DNA of 64,000 bases from JADKIH01 sp031417395 (GTDB lineage: Bacteria; Bacteroidota; Bacteroidia; AKYH767-A; 2013-40CM-41-45). The DNA is taken from the NCBI GenBank assembly GCA_031417395.1, contig JANOVM010000052.1, positions 1-64,000 on the forward strand. Direction: 5' to 3'. Positions 18,369 to 27,173 of the stretch are shown here, piece by piece. Below the pieces are notes generated by a model. That model was given only the letters and a program-made list of their open reading frames with translations, did no database searches and was not told the origin of the DNA. Numbering within the stretch: position 1 is the stretch's first letter; each line of letters starts with the position of its first letter. A program made the position numbers and the translations under genes.

Positions 18369-19295
18369 ATGAAGTATTTGCAAAATATTATTATATTAAT
18401 TAATGTATTGTTTTGTAATATGTGCTTTGCTCAAGGCTGTAGTGATGCAGGTTTTTGCTCTATTGGTATATTAAAACCTTTAGGAATTGATTCCGGCAGT
18501 CAAAAGAATCAAACGATAAGTTTAGTCCTGACGAATGGTGTCGGTGATGAAGGGGTATCGGTTTTTACTCCTGCCATTCAGTATGAAAATCGTATCAATG
18601 AACAATGGGAAGTTCAAGCTCGCTTAACAGGTAATTATGCTTCAGGCAATTTGGGAAATGCAACCGGGGCCGGTGATTTATTTCTTTCGACATCCTACAA
18701 ATTGAAAGCAGAAGGTAATTGGTCGAAATCTGTATTGATTGGAACTAAAATATCGTTGAATTCGGGAAATATTTTAAACAATAAATTACCGTTGCCCATG
18801 GTGTACCAAAGTAGTTTAGGGACTATAGATTTAATAGGAGGGTTTTCAATCACTAATTACAAATGGTTGTTTTCGGTAGGGTTTCAGAAACCGCTGACTG
18901 GTGAAAATGACAATACCTTTTTACCCGAAAACGAAACTAATGAAGATGCCAAAAAATACCCGGCATCGTTTCAATTAAATCGTAAAGCGGATGCTCTTTT
19001 GCGTATTGGCTACAGTATAAACCTAAATCAAAATTGGAAAATAAATGCTGGATTGCTGGCAATTTATCACACTGAAAACGATACGTACATTAATAAAGCC
19101 ATTAGTGATAATCCAATAAGCATTAAGGGCTCTCAAGGATTGACCTTAAATGCAACAGTAGCTCTTAAGTATAAACTTAATGATAAATTTACGTTTGGGC
19201 TGACTGGCGGATCACCGTTAATAGTAAGAGATACAAGGCCTGATGGATTAACGCGTTCTATTGTTCTTGCACCGGAAGTAAATTTCAATTTTTGA
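18369..19295 (+). CDS. Outer-membrane beta-barrel (MetA-pathway/transporter-like)
   Basis: 308 residues with a signal peptide ending near CFAQ. A Cys-containing start of the mature region (GCSDAGFCSIG) is followed by repeated amphipathic beta-strands from about residue 45 to a final aromatic residue (VLAPEVNFNF, ending in Phe), as expected for a barrel inserted by the BAM complex. The GAGDLFLSTSYKL segment resembles the alpha-domain/MetA-pathway-of-phenol-degradation type of porins. The two Cys near the N-terminus may form a disulfide. It closes the YHS/DoxX operon. Confidence 0.7.
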   Translation: MKYLQNIIILINVLFCNMCFAQGCSDAGFCSIGILKPLGIDSGSQKNQTISLVLTNGVGDEGVSVFTPAIQYENRINEQWEVQARLTGNYASGNLGNATGAGDLFLSTSYKLKAEGNWSKSVLIGTKISLNSGNILNNKLPLPMVYQSSLGTIDLIGGFSITNYKWLFSVGFQKPLTGENDNTFLPENETNEDAKKYPASFQLNRKADALLRIGYSINLNQNWKINAGLLAIYHTENDTYINKAISDNPISIKGSQGLTLNATVALKYKLNDKFTFGLTGGSPLIVRDTRPDGLTRSIVLAPEVNFNF

Positions 19296-19370
19296 ACTTA
19301 ATTTTCAATCCGTGAGGCAATTTATGGCGTATATATTTCTATTAATAGATTAAATATAAAATTTGTAAAT

Positions 19371-19871
19371 ATGATATTTGAACAGCTGACACAACAAATC
19401 AGATCATTAGGTAACCTGCTTTCCTTATTAAATGATGAACAATACAATCAGCAAATTGAACACCTGGGCAAAGCAAGTATTGGAGGTCATACCAGACACA
19501 TTATCGAATTGCTTCAATGTGCAATTGTGGGTTATGAAACAGGCATGATTGATTATGTAAATCGCTCAAGAAATATGAATATACAAACCAATCGATTTTT
19601 TGCCTTGACGAATTTAGAGCTGCTCGAAAAACAAATAAGTCTTCCCAACAAACAATTGAAAATGAAGGTTGAAGATATTGAAGATGCTGTTGAATCAACG
19701 GTTCCGACTACTTACTTCCGTGAAGTAGTTTACAATACTGAACACGCCATTCATCATCTTGCATTAATTAAAGTAGCTTTGATTGAAATGAAGGTAGACT
19801 TAGTAAGTGACAATTTCGGAATGGCTTATTCAACTATAAAACATAAAAATTCAATTACTTCAAATGTTTAA
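19371..19871 (+). CDS. DinB-like four-helix protein
   Basis: 166 residues, largely helical, with histidines placed as in the DinB/YfiT superfamily: GGHTRHIIELL near residue 40 and NTEHAIHHLALIK near residue 123-135, which could supply the three-His metal site. No signal peptide. Family members are metal-binding proteins, some acting as thiol-dependent transferases; the activity here is unknown. The NRDE-family gene begins 6 nt downstream. Confidence 0.65.
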   Translation: MIFEQLTQQIRSLGNLLSLLNDEQYNQQIEHLGKASIGGHTRHIIELLQCAIVGYETGMIDYVNRSRNMNIQTNRFFALTNLELLEKQISLPNKQLKMKVEDIEDAVESTVPTTYFREVVYNTEHAIHHLALIKVALIEMKVDLVSDNFGMAYSTIKHKNSITSNV

Positions 19872-19877
19872 TTGCCA

Positions 19878-20609
19878 ATGTGTACAGTAGTATTTATTCC
19901 ACAAAAAAATAAAGTAATATTTGCTTCGCTGCGTGACGAGAGTCCGCTACGACCAACTGCAATATCTCCGGTGGTGTTTACATCAGTTCATGTAACAGTT
20001 TTAGCACCGAAGGACACATTAGCGGGTGGAACGTGGCTGGGCATTAATGATCAGGATAATATAATAATTTTATTGAACGGTGGCTTTGTAAAACATAAGA
20101 ATACAGAGCCCTATAGAAGAAGTCGCGGCCTTATTGTAAATGATCTATTACAATCAGTTAGTCCAATTGCTGAATGGGAATTGTTGGAATTGGAAAACAT
20201 TGAGCCGTTTACATTAATGATTTGGAGTGCGGGAAAATTATTTCAAACAGTTTGGGATGGCAGTAATAAGCATACCATAGAATTAGTTGTTTCAAAACCG
20301 TTGTTACTTTCTTCCTCCACCTTGTATCCTGAAACGACCAAAGCAAATCGAACACTATTGTTTAATAATTGGATGGAAACAGAACCACAGGTATCCATGG
20401 ATTCTTTACTTGATTTTTTTCGATCGTATTCTGATAGCGAGAATGGTTTTATAATGAACAGGAATGAAAAAGTTAAAACACTGAGCTATTCATATATTGA
20501 ATTAAACATCAATTCCGGAGCTGATTTAAACTATTATGATTTGCAAAATAATGTAATCAGCAGTAAAAGTATTCAAATGAAATCAAATATAAATCAGCAA
20601 TGGGTTTAA
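19878..20609 (+). CDS. NRDE/TANGO2-family protein
   Basis: 243 residues from the ATG at 19878, preferred over a TTG two codons upstream because proteins of this family begin with Met-Cys (here MCTVVFIPQKN). The NRDE-type start, the RDESPLRPTAISP segment near residue 22 and TWLGINDQDNIIILLNGG near residue 55 identify the family. The N-terminal Cys is conserved and recalls Ntn hydrolases, but no reaction is assigned here. It overlaps the LysE-type gene by 10 nt and follows the DinB-like gene by 6 nt. Confidence 0.8.
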   Translation: MCTVVFIPQKNKVIFASLRDESPLRPTAISPVVFTSVHVTVLAPKDTLAGGTWLGINDQDNIIILLNGGFVKHKNTEPYRRSRGLIVNDLLQSVSPIAEWELLELENIEPFTLMIWSAGKLFQTVWDGSNKHTIELVVSKPLLLSSSTLYPETTKANRTLLFNNWMETEPQVSMDSLLDFFRSYSDSENGFIMNRNEKVKTLSYSYIELNINSGADLNYYDLQNNVISSKSIQMKSNINQQWV

Positions 20610-21190
20610 TAGGAATTCCAATAGGTTTCTACGGATATCTGTTTCCGGGCAATATCAATATTATGGTATTGGACTTATATGCTTCTAAGAAGTATAAAAT
20701 GCTAATTATGATATTGTCATTGGTTGTACTTTTCGAAAGTGCTTATTGTATCGGATCTTTGTTTTATCTTAACAAAATAAAAACAACCTATCCGTTATTT
20801 TCCGCAATTGAAATTGCATCATACCTGTTAATTTTAGCAATGGGCTCATGGATGCTTATTGAAAGACGATCGGAAAAAACGGTCTCAAGGAATACACTTT
20901 ACAGAGGTGTTTTGAGTACTATAATTCATCCGCAGCAAATACCGTTTTGGATTATTATCGGTGTAGTCATTAATCCTGTTATGAATTTCGGAATGAATTT
21001 AAATTCAACAAATGCTTTTATCGTTTGCAATGCTATAGGAACGCTGTTGATTATGACTGTTTATATGATTTATGGCAATAAGTTGATGGAATATTTTAAG
21101 TTAAAACTAATTCAATTAAATATGGCAATTGGCGTTTTATATATTGTAACAGCATTGTTTTCACTTTCAAATCTAATAATAAACAGTTAA
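20600..21190 (+). CDS. LysE-type exporter-like membrane protein
   Basis: 196 residues with about six hydrophobic segments. The N-terminal GFYGYLFPGNINIMVLDLYA resembles the Pro-Gly-Pro helix start of the LysE/RhtB family (PGN in place of PGP), and the next helix carries a typical small/aromatic pattern. The family exports amino acids or related small molecules; the substrate here cannot be inferred. It overlaps the NRDE-family gene by 10 nt, so coupling is likely. Confidence 0.65.
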   Translation: MGLIGIPIGFYGYLFPGNINIMVLDLYASKKYKMLIMILSLVVLFESAYCIGSLFYLNKIKTTYPLFSAIEIASYLLILAMGSWMLIERRSEKTVSRNTLYRGVLSTIIHPQQIPFWIIIGVVINPVMNFGMNLNSTNAFIVCNAIGTLLIMTVYMIYGNKLMEYFKLKLIQLNMAIGVLYIVTALFSLSNLIINS

Positions 21191-21211
21191 TTCAGTTTTA
21201 TAATTCAATCA

Positions 21212-21760
21212 ATGAACAAAAATAAAATAATATTTCGAATCATCCTTCTGTTTCAAATGATCACTTTATCAGTTTTAGTACATTCTCAAACACCTAACAA
21301 ACAAAAGCAAATGAATAATTTAATTAAGAAACCTATGAATCCGTACTATTCAAATACGGACACCAACAAATTAGTTTTGTCTGAAGCAGAATGGAAAAAA
21401 GTTCTGCCCGAAGATGTTTTTGAAGTATCGCGGCATGCCGATACAGAGCGACCTTTTACAGGGAAGTACTGGAATAGCGAAGAAAAAGGAACCTATTACT
21501 GTGCAGCATGTGGTAACCTATTGTTTCGTTCAGATGCTAAGTTTTCCAGCAGCTGCGGCTGGCCAAGTTTTTTTGAGCAGGTAAATAAAAGCAGTGTTGT
21601 CTATAAAGCCGATAATAAATTTGGAATGGAAAGAATTGAAGCGCTTTGTGGAAGATGTGATGGTCACTTAGGACATTTGTTTGATGACGGTCCTCCGCCA
21701 ACCGGAAAAAGATATTGCATGAATTCTATTGTCCTTGATTTTATACCCGATAAAAAATAA
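21212..21760 (+). CDS. msrB: Exported peptide-methionine (R)-S-oxide reductase
   Basis: 182 residues. An N-terminal hydrophobic signal (residues 6-26, VLVHSQ) precedes a complete MsrB domain, so the enzyme probably acts in the periplasm. Zinc ligands are visible as CAAC (97-100) and CGRC (146-149). The catalytic Cys169 lies in KRYCMNSI, and the conserved SCGWPSF is at 114-120. It reduces the R form of methionine sulfoxide in damaged proteins. The msrA gene follows 5 nt downstream, so both stereoisomers are handled by one operon. Confidence 0.93.
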   Translation: MNKNKIIFRIILLFQMITLSVLVHSQTPNKQKQMNNLIKKPMNPYYSNTDTNKLVLSEAEWKKVLPEDVFEVSRHADTERPFTGKYWNSEEKGTYYCAACGNLLFRSDAKFSSSCGWPSFFEQVNKSSVVYKADNKFGMERIEALCGRCDGHLGHLFDDGPPPTGKRYCMNSIVLDFIPDKK

Positions 21761-21765
21761 ATAAA

Positions 21766-22380
21766 ATGAAAAATATATTGTTTGTAATAATTCTGTTTTC
21801 GGCAAGCCTGACGGCAAAAAGTAAGAGCTTAACTCAAATTGCCAATGTCGATACAATCACTCTGGGTGGCGGCTGTTATTGGTGTGTTGAAGCGGTTTAC
21901 GAAGAGCTGGAAGGAGTATTAAAGGTTGAATCCGGTTTTTCAGGAGGAACAGTTAAGAATCCTTCGTATAGGGATGTTTGTAGCGGCACTACGGGTCATG
22001 CTGAAGTTGTACAAATTATCTATGACAAGACTAAAACATCCATTGATGAAATATTAAAAGTATTCTTTACAGTACACGACCCGACTACATTGAACAGACA
22101 GGGTGCTGACGAAGGTACTCAATACCGTTCTGTTATTTTATATAGGAACGAACTGCAATATAAAACGGCAAAAAGCATAATTGCTTCTTTAAATAAGGAA
22201 AATGTGTATGGAAAACCTGTTGTTACACAGTTAACTCCTTTTACAGTATTTTATAAAGCTGAAGATTACCATCAGGATTATTACGAAATGAATAAAGGAG
22301 AATCCTATTGCCGACTTGTGATTCAACCCAAAATGGAAAAATTCGAAAAGTTGTTTAAAAACCGTCTCAAAAAAAAGTAA
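21766..22380 (+). CDS. msrA: Exported peptide-methionine (S)-S-oxide reductase
   Basis: 204 residues with an N-terminal signal-like segment (MKNILFVIILFSASLTAKSK). The MsrA active-site loop is GGGCYWCVEAVY with catalytic Cys37 (Tyr replaces the more usual Phe). The domain continues with SGFSGG, GTTGHAEVVQIIYD, and FFTVHDPTTLNRQGADEGTQ (His/Asp region binding substrate), then YRSVILY. It reduces the S form of methionine sulfoxide and pairs with msrB 5 nt upstream. With export signals on both, this looks like an envelope repair pair. Confidence 0.93.
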   Translation: MKNILFVIILFSASLTAKSKSLTQIANVDTITLGGGCYWCVEAVYEELEGVLKVESGFSGGTVKNPSYRDVCSGTTGHAEVVQIIYDKTKTSIDEILKVFFTVHDPTTLNRQGADEGTQYRSVILYRNELQYKTAKSIIASLNKENVYGKPVVTQLTPFTVFYKAEDYHQDYYEMNKGESYCRLVIQPKMEKFEKLFKNRLKKK

Positions 22381-22387
22381 TTTTTAA

Positions 22388-23431
22388 ATGAATTATTTCA
22401 AGCTAAAACTTCATCGATTAACACATTGGGAATATTGGCCGTTTGAATTGGTGTATTACCCATTATTTCCTGTTTGGCTTTATTTTGCTTTTAAAGCAAA
22501 ATCATTTTTCTTTTTCAATGCAGCAAATCCGTCTATAAAGAATGGCGGTATGGCAATGGAATCGAAGAAGGAAATTTACGACTTAATACCGGAACAGTTT
22601 ATCCCCAAAACAATACTTGTTGATAGCAATGAAAGCACTGAAGAAATTTTAAGTAAAACAAAAGCAGCCGGCATATCATTCCCGTTGATTGCCAAACCGG
22701 ATATTGGTATGAAAGCATTTGCAGTTTATAAAATAGCCGACAAAAAAGAATTTGTCGAGTATCAAAATAAAATAGCCGGAAAATTTTTAGTTCAGGAATT
22801 GATAACCTTTGAAAATGAAGTTGGAATATTCTTTGTTCGCTTTCCTGATGAAAAGCAAGGAAAAATAACAGGAATAGTTTCTAAAGAATTTTTATCTGTT
22901 TCCGGAAATGGTGTTGATACTATTGAGCAATTAATAAAACGTAATCCAAGAAGTTATTTTCAATTAAATGAGTTAAAGAAAAAGTATGGTGATTTTTTAA
23001 ATGCAGTTTTGAGGGATGCGGAGGAATTTATTTTAGTTCCTTATGGCAGCCATACGCGCGGGGCGAAATTTGTAGATTTTACATCTAAGCAGAATGAAAA
23101 ACTTTTGCAAACAATAAACAATATATGTAGTACTATTAAAGGCTTTTATTTTGGACGATTGGATATTCGTTACAACACATTCGAAGAGCTTTGTGCCGGA
23201 GAGAAATTCAGTATTATTGAAATCAATGGTGCAGGAAGTGAACCAACACACATTTATGATCCCAGGCATACCATTTTATTTGCCTGGAAAGAGATTATTC
23301 GTCATTGGAGAATGTTATACCAAATCAGCAATATAAATAAAAAGAAGGGTGTTTCTTATATGAGTTTCAAAGAAGGAAAAGAAATGCTCCGTGCTAACAG
23401 CGAATTAGAAGCACTTTTAAAATTAATTTAA
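22388..23431 (+). CDS. ATP-grasp (D-Ala-D-Ala ligase-like) protein
   Basis: 347 residues. After an N-terminal part rich in aromatic residues (HWEYWPFELVYYPLFPVWLY, possibly membrane-associated), an ATP-grasp fold is seen: FPLIAKPDIGMKAFAVYKI with the ATP-binding Lys, KFLVQELITFENEVGIFFVR, and FSIIEINGAGSEPTHIYDP with the Mg-binding Glu-x-Asn. Ligases of this fold join a carboxylate to an amine or thiol using ATP; the substrate is unknown. It begins 8 nt after msrA and its stop overlaps the convergent small gene by 4 nt. Confidence 0.75.
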   Translation: MNYFKLKLHRLTHWEYWPFELVYYPLFPVWLYFAFKAKSFFFFNAANPSIKNGGMAMESKKEIYDLIPEQFIPKTILVDSNESTEEILSKTKAAGISFPLIAKPDIGMKAFAVYKIADKKEFVEYQNKIAGKFLVQELITFENEVGIFFVRFPDEKQGKITGIVSKEFLSVSGNGVDTIEQLIKRNPRSYFQLNELKKKYGDFLNAVLRDAEEFILVPYGSHTRGAKFVDFTSKQNEKLLQTINNICSTIKGFYFGRLDIRYNTFEELCAGEKFSIIEINGAGSEPTHIYDPRHTILFAWKEIIRHWRMLYQISNINKKKGVSYMSFKEGKEMLRANSELEALLKLI

Positions 23432-23721
23432 GCTTTCTTATCGCCAAACAAATCACCAATTTTTTTCTTTACATCGCCGGCAAATTCCTCAGCTTTATTT
23501 CCAAAGTTTTTAAGAGCATCTTCAGCATCTTCACTTAGATCTTTAAACTTACCCTTTACGCTTTCGCTTAAAGACTCACCATTAATAAGTTTGTCTATTT
23601 GTGCGTGGAAAATATGAGGTAATCCCGCTTTTAATTTATCGGCAACCAGGGTAATAGAATTTTTAGCCTGATCTTCAGTTATCCCTGTTTTAGTAGAAAT
23701 TTCTTTTATTAATGCTTCCAT
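23428..23721 (-). CDS. Small helical protein, unknown function
   Basis: 97 residues, no signal peptide, acidic/lysine-rich and helical. The N-terminal part (LIKEISTKTGITEDQAKNSI and a segment starting VADKLKAGLP) resembles the short helical domain of the DUF2267/DUF2780 type. The C-terminal half (SVKGKFKDLSEDAEDALKNF to KKKIGDLFGDKKA) looks like CsbD/apolipoprotein-like amphipathic helix. A TACTTTTA element upstream (23743-23750 on the minus strand) may be part of its promoter. It converges on the ATP-grasp gene with a 4-nt overlap. Confidence 0.6.
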   Translation of the reverse strand: MEALIKEISTKTGITEDQAKNSITLVADKLKAGLPHIFHAQIDKLINGESLSESVKGKFKDLSEDAEDALKNFGNKAEEFAGDVKKKIGDLFGDKKA

Positions 23722-23848
23722 ATTGATTAGTTTTAATTATGACGTAAAAGTAGCAAAAATTTCGCAAAGACGGATCAATTAATGTTTTACCTTTGGACTT
23801 GTTCAGTAAACCTTGGTTTTTACCTACAATTAGTATATCGAACCCGCT

Positions 23849-24559
23849 ATGAAATATTCAATTTTAATACTGGTTTTGTTTTCAATCTCTGTTTCTATTT
23901 ATGGGCAGCAAGTTTCAACGAAAGTGGACTCGCTTACTAAGAGTCATATCAAATTGCTGGCAATGGATAAACGAAATCGGTTTAATGAAATTTTGAAACA
24001 GAGATCTATCGTAAATTTGTTTCAACGCATAGACACAACTAATTTTGATTATCTTTTTATTCAAGAAAATTATTGTAAAGGTGATACGGCGGCAATAATT
24101 GCTGAAAGATATTTTTTAGAAGAGGATAGAAAAAAGTATGTTGATATTAAAGATGGCAAAATTGTTCCGGGTGGTGTTTTGCCCTGGGGGTATTTTTTTA
24201 ATGGAAAGGTTCAGGAGGTCAAGTTTAGCTATTATTCTAGTTCCATAGCTTCAACATATTTTAGTAATATTTTTGAATACTATTTTACCCTAGATACGCT
24301 GTTATATAATTTTGAAAATTTAAAGCCGGTTCAAAAATTAACATTTGATTCCACTCTGGCCTCTTTTGATATTTCTGATACTTCTTCAACCTATAGATTA
24401 AAGCAGGAACAAATAGCTATTAAAAGACTAAAATCAACCTATCAGATTCTCACCAAGATTGATAGAATTAATAAGAGTGTAACTGTTTCTGTTCAGCTTC
24501 CCGCTGATAATCCAAAAGTAAAAATGAGGTATGTTATGTCAACACACTACGATTGGTAA
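23849..24559 (+). CDS. Secreted hypothetical protein
   Basis: 236 residues with a clear signal peptide (MKYSILILVLFSISVSIYGQ). I do not recognise the family. The mature part is mixed alpha/beta with many charged residues and no Cys cluster or repeat. It lies upstream of the ABC-transporter operon with a 45-nt gap, so cotranscription is possible but not shown. Confidence 0.55.
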   Translation: MKYSILILVLFSISVSIYGQQVSTKVDSLTKSHIKLLAMDKRNRFNEILKQRSIVNLFQRIDTTNFDYLFIQENYCKGDTAAIIAERYFLEEDRKKYVDIKDGKIVPGGVLPWGYFFNGKVQEVKFSYYSSSIASTYFSNIFEYYFTLDTLLYNFENLKPVQKLTFDSTLASFDISDTSSTYRLKQEQIAIKRLKSTYQILTKIDRINKSVTVSVQLPADNPKVKMRYVMSTHYDW

Positions 24560-24604
24560 ATTTAATTTTAATCACTAATCGATTCATAGATATTCGAGTA
24601 TATA

Positions 24605-25516
24605 ATGATTGAAAAAGTAATTGAAATTAATAATCTGTCGAAGAACTTTGGATCATTTGCGGCTGTTAAAGATGTAAGTTTTACGGTTAATAAAGGTGAT
24701 GTATTCGGTTTTTTAGGCCCAAACGGCGCAGGAAAAAGTACTACTATTCGTTGCATGCTTTCTTTAATAAAACCCGATAGCGGAAGCATTCGCGTTTTTG
24801 GGAAATCGTTGACGGAAAACAGAAACAGTATTCTCAGAAGAACAGGAAGCATTATCGAAAAGCCTGATTTTTATAAGTATCTTTCAGCACTTAAAAACCT
24901 GGAAATATTTTCAAGAATATCCGGAACTCCATCTTCCAAAAAGGATATTTACAAAATGCTGGATTTTGTAGGATTGAATGGGAGAGAAAAAGATAAGGTT
25001 AAGGGTTACTCCCACGGCATGAAGCAGCGATTGGGAATAGCACAGACGCTCCTTCACAATCCTGATCTTATTATTCTGGATGAGCCTACAACAGGCTTAG
25101 ACCCTCAGGGAATAATAGACATTCGCAACCTTATTTTGCGAATGAAAAGTGAGCAAAATAAAACAATTTTACTTTCTTCTCATATACTTTCAGAGATTGA
25201 AATTATTGCCAACAGAATGGTAATTATTAATAACGGTAAATCTGTTGTAGAAGGAGAAGTGTCAACACTTTTAAACAGCGAAGAAGTTGTAGCAAAACTG
25301 GAAGTGGATAATGCCGGCAAAGCAAAAAATCTTATTGCAATAAACTTTCCAAAACTTCAGGTTTCTCTGCAGGAAAATAATATTCTGCATATGACAATAG
25401 GAAAAACACAAATAGCACAACTAAATAAATTACTTATTGAAAACGAAATAAATGTTTATTCCATTGAATCAAGAAGAACGCTGGAAGACTACTTTATTAA
25501 AATCATTAACAACTGA
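24605..25516 (+). CDS. ABC transporter ATP-binding protein (ABC-2 export type)
   Basis: 303 residues with all nucleotide-binding elements: Walker A GPNGAGKST (38-46), ABC signature YSHGMKQRLG, Walker B LIILDEPTTGLDP and the H-loop LLSSHIL. The C-terminal extension of about 90 residues is typical of ATPases serving ABC-2 permeases (CcmA-like). The permease gene overlaps its stop by 1 nt and a LolA-like gene follows, so the three form one unit, probably for export or envelope maintenance. The substrate is unknown. Confidence 0.92.
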   Translation: MIEKVIEINNLSKNFGSFAAVKDVSFTVNKGDVFGFLGPNGAGKSTTIRCMLSLIKPDSGSIRVFGKSLTENRNSILRRTGSIIEKPDFYKYLSALKNLEIFSRISGTPSSKKDIYKMLDFVGLNGREKDKVKGYSHGMKQRLGIAQTLLHNPDLIILDEPTTGLDPQGIIDIRNLILRMKSEQNKTILLSSHILSEIEIIANRMVIINNGKSVVEGEVSTLLNSEEVVAKLEVDNAGKAKNLIAINFPKLQVSLQENNILHMTIGKTQIAQLNKLLIENEINVYSIESRRTLEDYFIKIINN

Positions 25517-26358
25517 TGCTTTTTAAAAGTGTATATAATGAGTTTATAAAAATTGCAGCTAAACCACGCAGCTATCTCGGTCTTGCTGCTATTACATTAT
25601 TGGTGGGTGTAATTCTATTGGCATTAAAAGCGGACGGACTTTCATTCATTTCTTTTGTAACTGCCTCTTTTGAGCAAACATTAACTTTTGAAGGAAACAT
25701 ACTGAATGGAAATCTGGTAGCATTTATTATTTTGCAAATGCTGATTATACAAATTCCGCTATTGGTAGCATTGGTAACAGGCGACCTGGTTTCCGGTGAA
25801 GCTGCTTCAGGAACTATCCGTATGTTAATGACAAAGCCTATTTCGCGAACCAATCTTTTATTATCTAAGTTCATTGCCGGCGGCGTTTATACTTTTTGCA
25901 TTGTATTATGGCTCGGTTTTATGGCTGTTGTAGTGGGAAAATTTCTTTTTGGTCCGGGTGATTTAATGGTTCTTAATAGTGATAATTTAGTAATCCTGCA
26001 GCAAGACGATGTTAACTGGCGTTATGTGGGTGGTTTTATTATTGCATTTCTTGCTTTGTTAACGGTGAGTTCGCTTTCCATTTGTCTTTCCTGTTTTACT
26101 GATAATTCAATTGGTCCAATTGTGGCAACAATGTCTGTTATAATATTATTTACCATTATAGGGACTTTGGATGTGAGAATCTTTGACACGGTAAGGCCTT
26201 ATCTTTTTACTACCCACATGGCTTCCTGGCGCAGCTTTTTTGAGGTTCCTTTGCCTGTGAAAGAAATTTCCAAATCAGTAATAATTCTTTTCGCACACAA
26301 TGTTTTACTAATTGGAATTTCTATTATTAAATTTAACAGAAAAGATATTACTTCCTAA
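25516..26358 (+). CDS. ABC-2 type permease
   Basis: 280 residues with six predicted membrane segments. The SGEAASGTIRMLMTKPISRT segment between helices 2 and 3 is the hallmark of ABC-2 permeases, and the family start (VYNEFIKIAAKPRSYLGLAA) is also typical. Its ATG overlaps the stop of the ATPase gene and its own stop overlaps the LolA-like ATG, which indicates translational coupling on both sides. Confidence 0.88.
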   Translation: MLFKSVYNEFIKIAAKPRSYLGLAAITLLVGVILLALKADGLSFISFVTASFEQTLTFEGNILNGNLVAFIILQMLIIQIPLLVALVTGDLVSGEAASGTIRMLMTKPISRTNLLLSKFIAGGVYTFCIVLWLGFMAVVVGKFLFGPGDLMVLNSDNLVILQQDDVNWRYVGGFIIAFLALLTVSSLSICLSCFTDNSIGPIVATMSVIILFTIIGTLDVRIFDTVRPYLFTTHMASWRSFFEVPLPVKEISKSVIILFAHNVLLIGISIIKFNRKDITS

Positions 26359-27047
26359 TGAAAAATATTATTTACTTCTTATTTCTTTATTTGATTCCGG
26401 TATTCTCCTCTGCACAAGACGGTTCAGAAATAATAGAAAGGTTAATGACAAGGATGAATCGTGTCATGGATTATTCTGTTAATGCAAAAATAAAATCCGA
26501 TATACCATTAATAAAAATTCTAACTGTTAATGCAACTATCTATTTTAAACAGAAGGATAAATTCAGAATAATTTCTAAAGGAATTGCTATTTTACCCAAA
26601 CAGGGATTTACAGATATCACAAAAATACTGAGGGAAAAGGATACTTATTCTTCCATTCTGACCGGAACAGAAATCATTCAGAATGCAAGGACAGAAATTA
26701 TTACCATTTTACCCGGTGCAGACACGTCAGATTTAATACTTGCAAAGTTGTGGGTTGATGCTTCAAATGACTTAATGTTGAAATCACAGATAACTACACG
26801 GAGCAGCGGAACCGTTACAGCCGAATATAAATACAGTACTCATAAGGAATTCGGTTTGCCGGAAAGTATGTTGTTTACCATGGATGTCAAAAAATTTAAA
26901 ATACCAAAAGGACTTGCAACAGACATAAACAGAACTTCCGATGCAGAAAGTAACAAACCTGTTCCTAAAGTGGGAACGGTCTTTATTCAGCTAAATAATT
27001 ACGTTATTAATAAGGGAATAAATGAGGATGTCTTCCTGCAAAAATAA
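26358..27047 (+). CDS. LolA-like periplasmic lipoprotein-sorting protein
   Basis: 229 residues with a signal peptide (MKNIIYFLFLYLIPVFSSAQ). The mature part forms the LolA/LolB half-barrel pattern: EIIERLMTRMNRVMDYSVNA, then IYFKQKDKFRIISKGIAILP and a long run of alternating strands (VDASNDLMLKSQITTRSSGT). Such domains carry lipids or lipoproteins through the periplasm. Linkage to the ABC-2 exporter suggests a chaperone that receives its substrate, by analogy with Lol systems, but the pair is not LolCDE. Confidence 0.7.
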   Translation: MKNIIYFLFLYLIPVFSSAQDGSEIIERLMTRMNRVMDYSVNAKIKSDIPLIKILTVNATIYFKQKDKFRIISKGIAILPKQGFTDITKILREKDTYSSILTGTEIIQNARTEIITILPGADTSDLILAKLWVDASNDLMLKSQITTRSSGTVTAEYKYSTHKEFGLPESMLFTMDVKKFKIPKGLATDINRTSDAESNKPVPKVGTVFIQLNNYVINKGINEDVFLQK

Positions 27048-27173
27048 TTTACCCAATATTTTTGTGATTTATTGATTATTTTGCTATATTCATGCCACCA
27101 AAGCCAGTCTTCAAAAATCCGGCTAAAGTTTGACAATCAATCAAGTTAATACATAAAAAATTTATTCCTTTAA

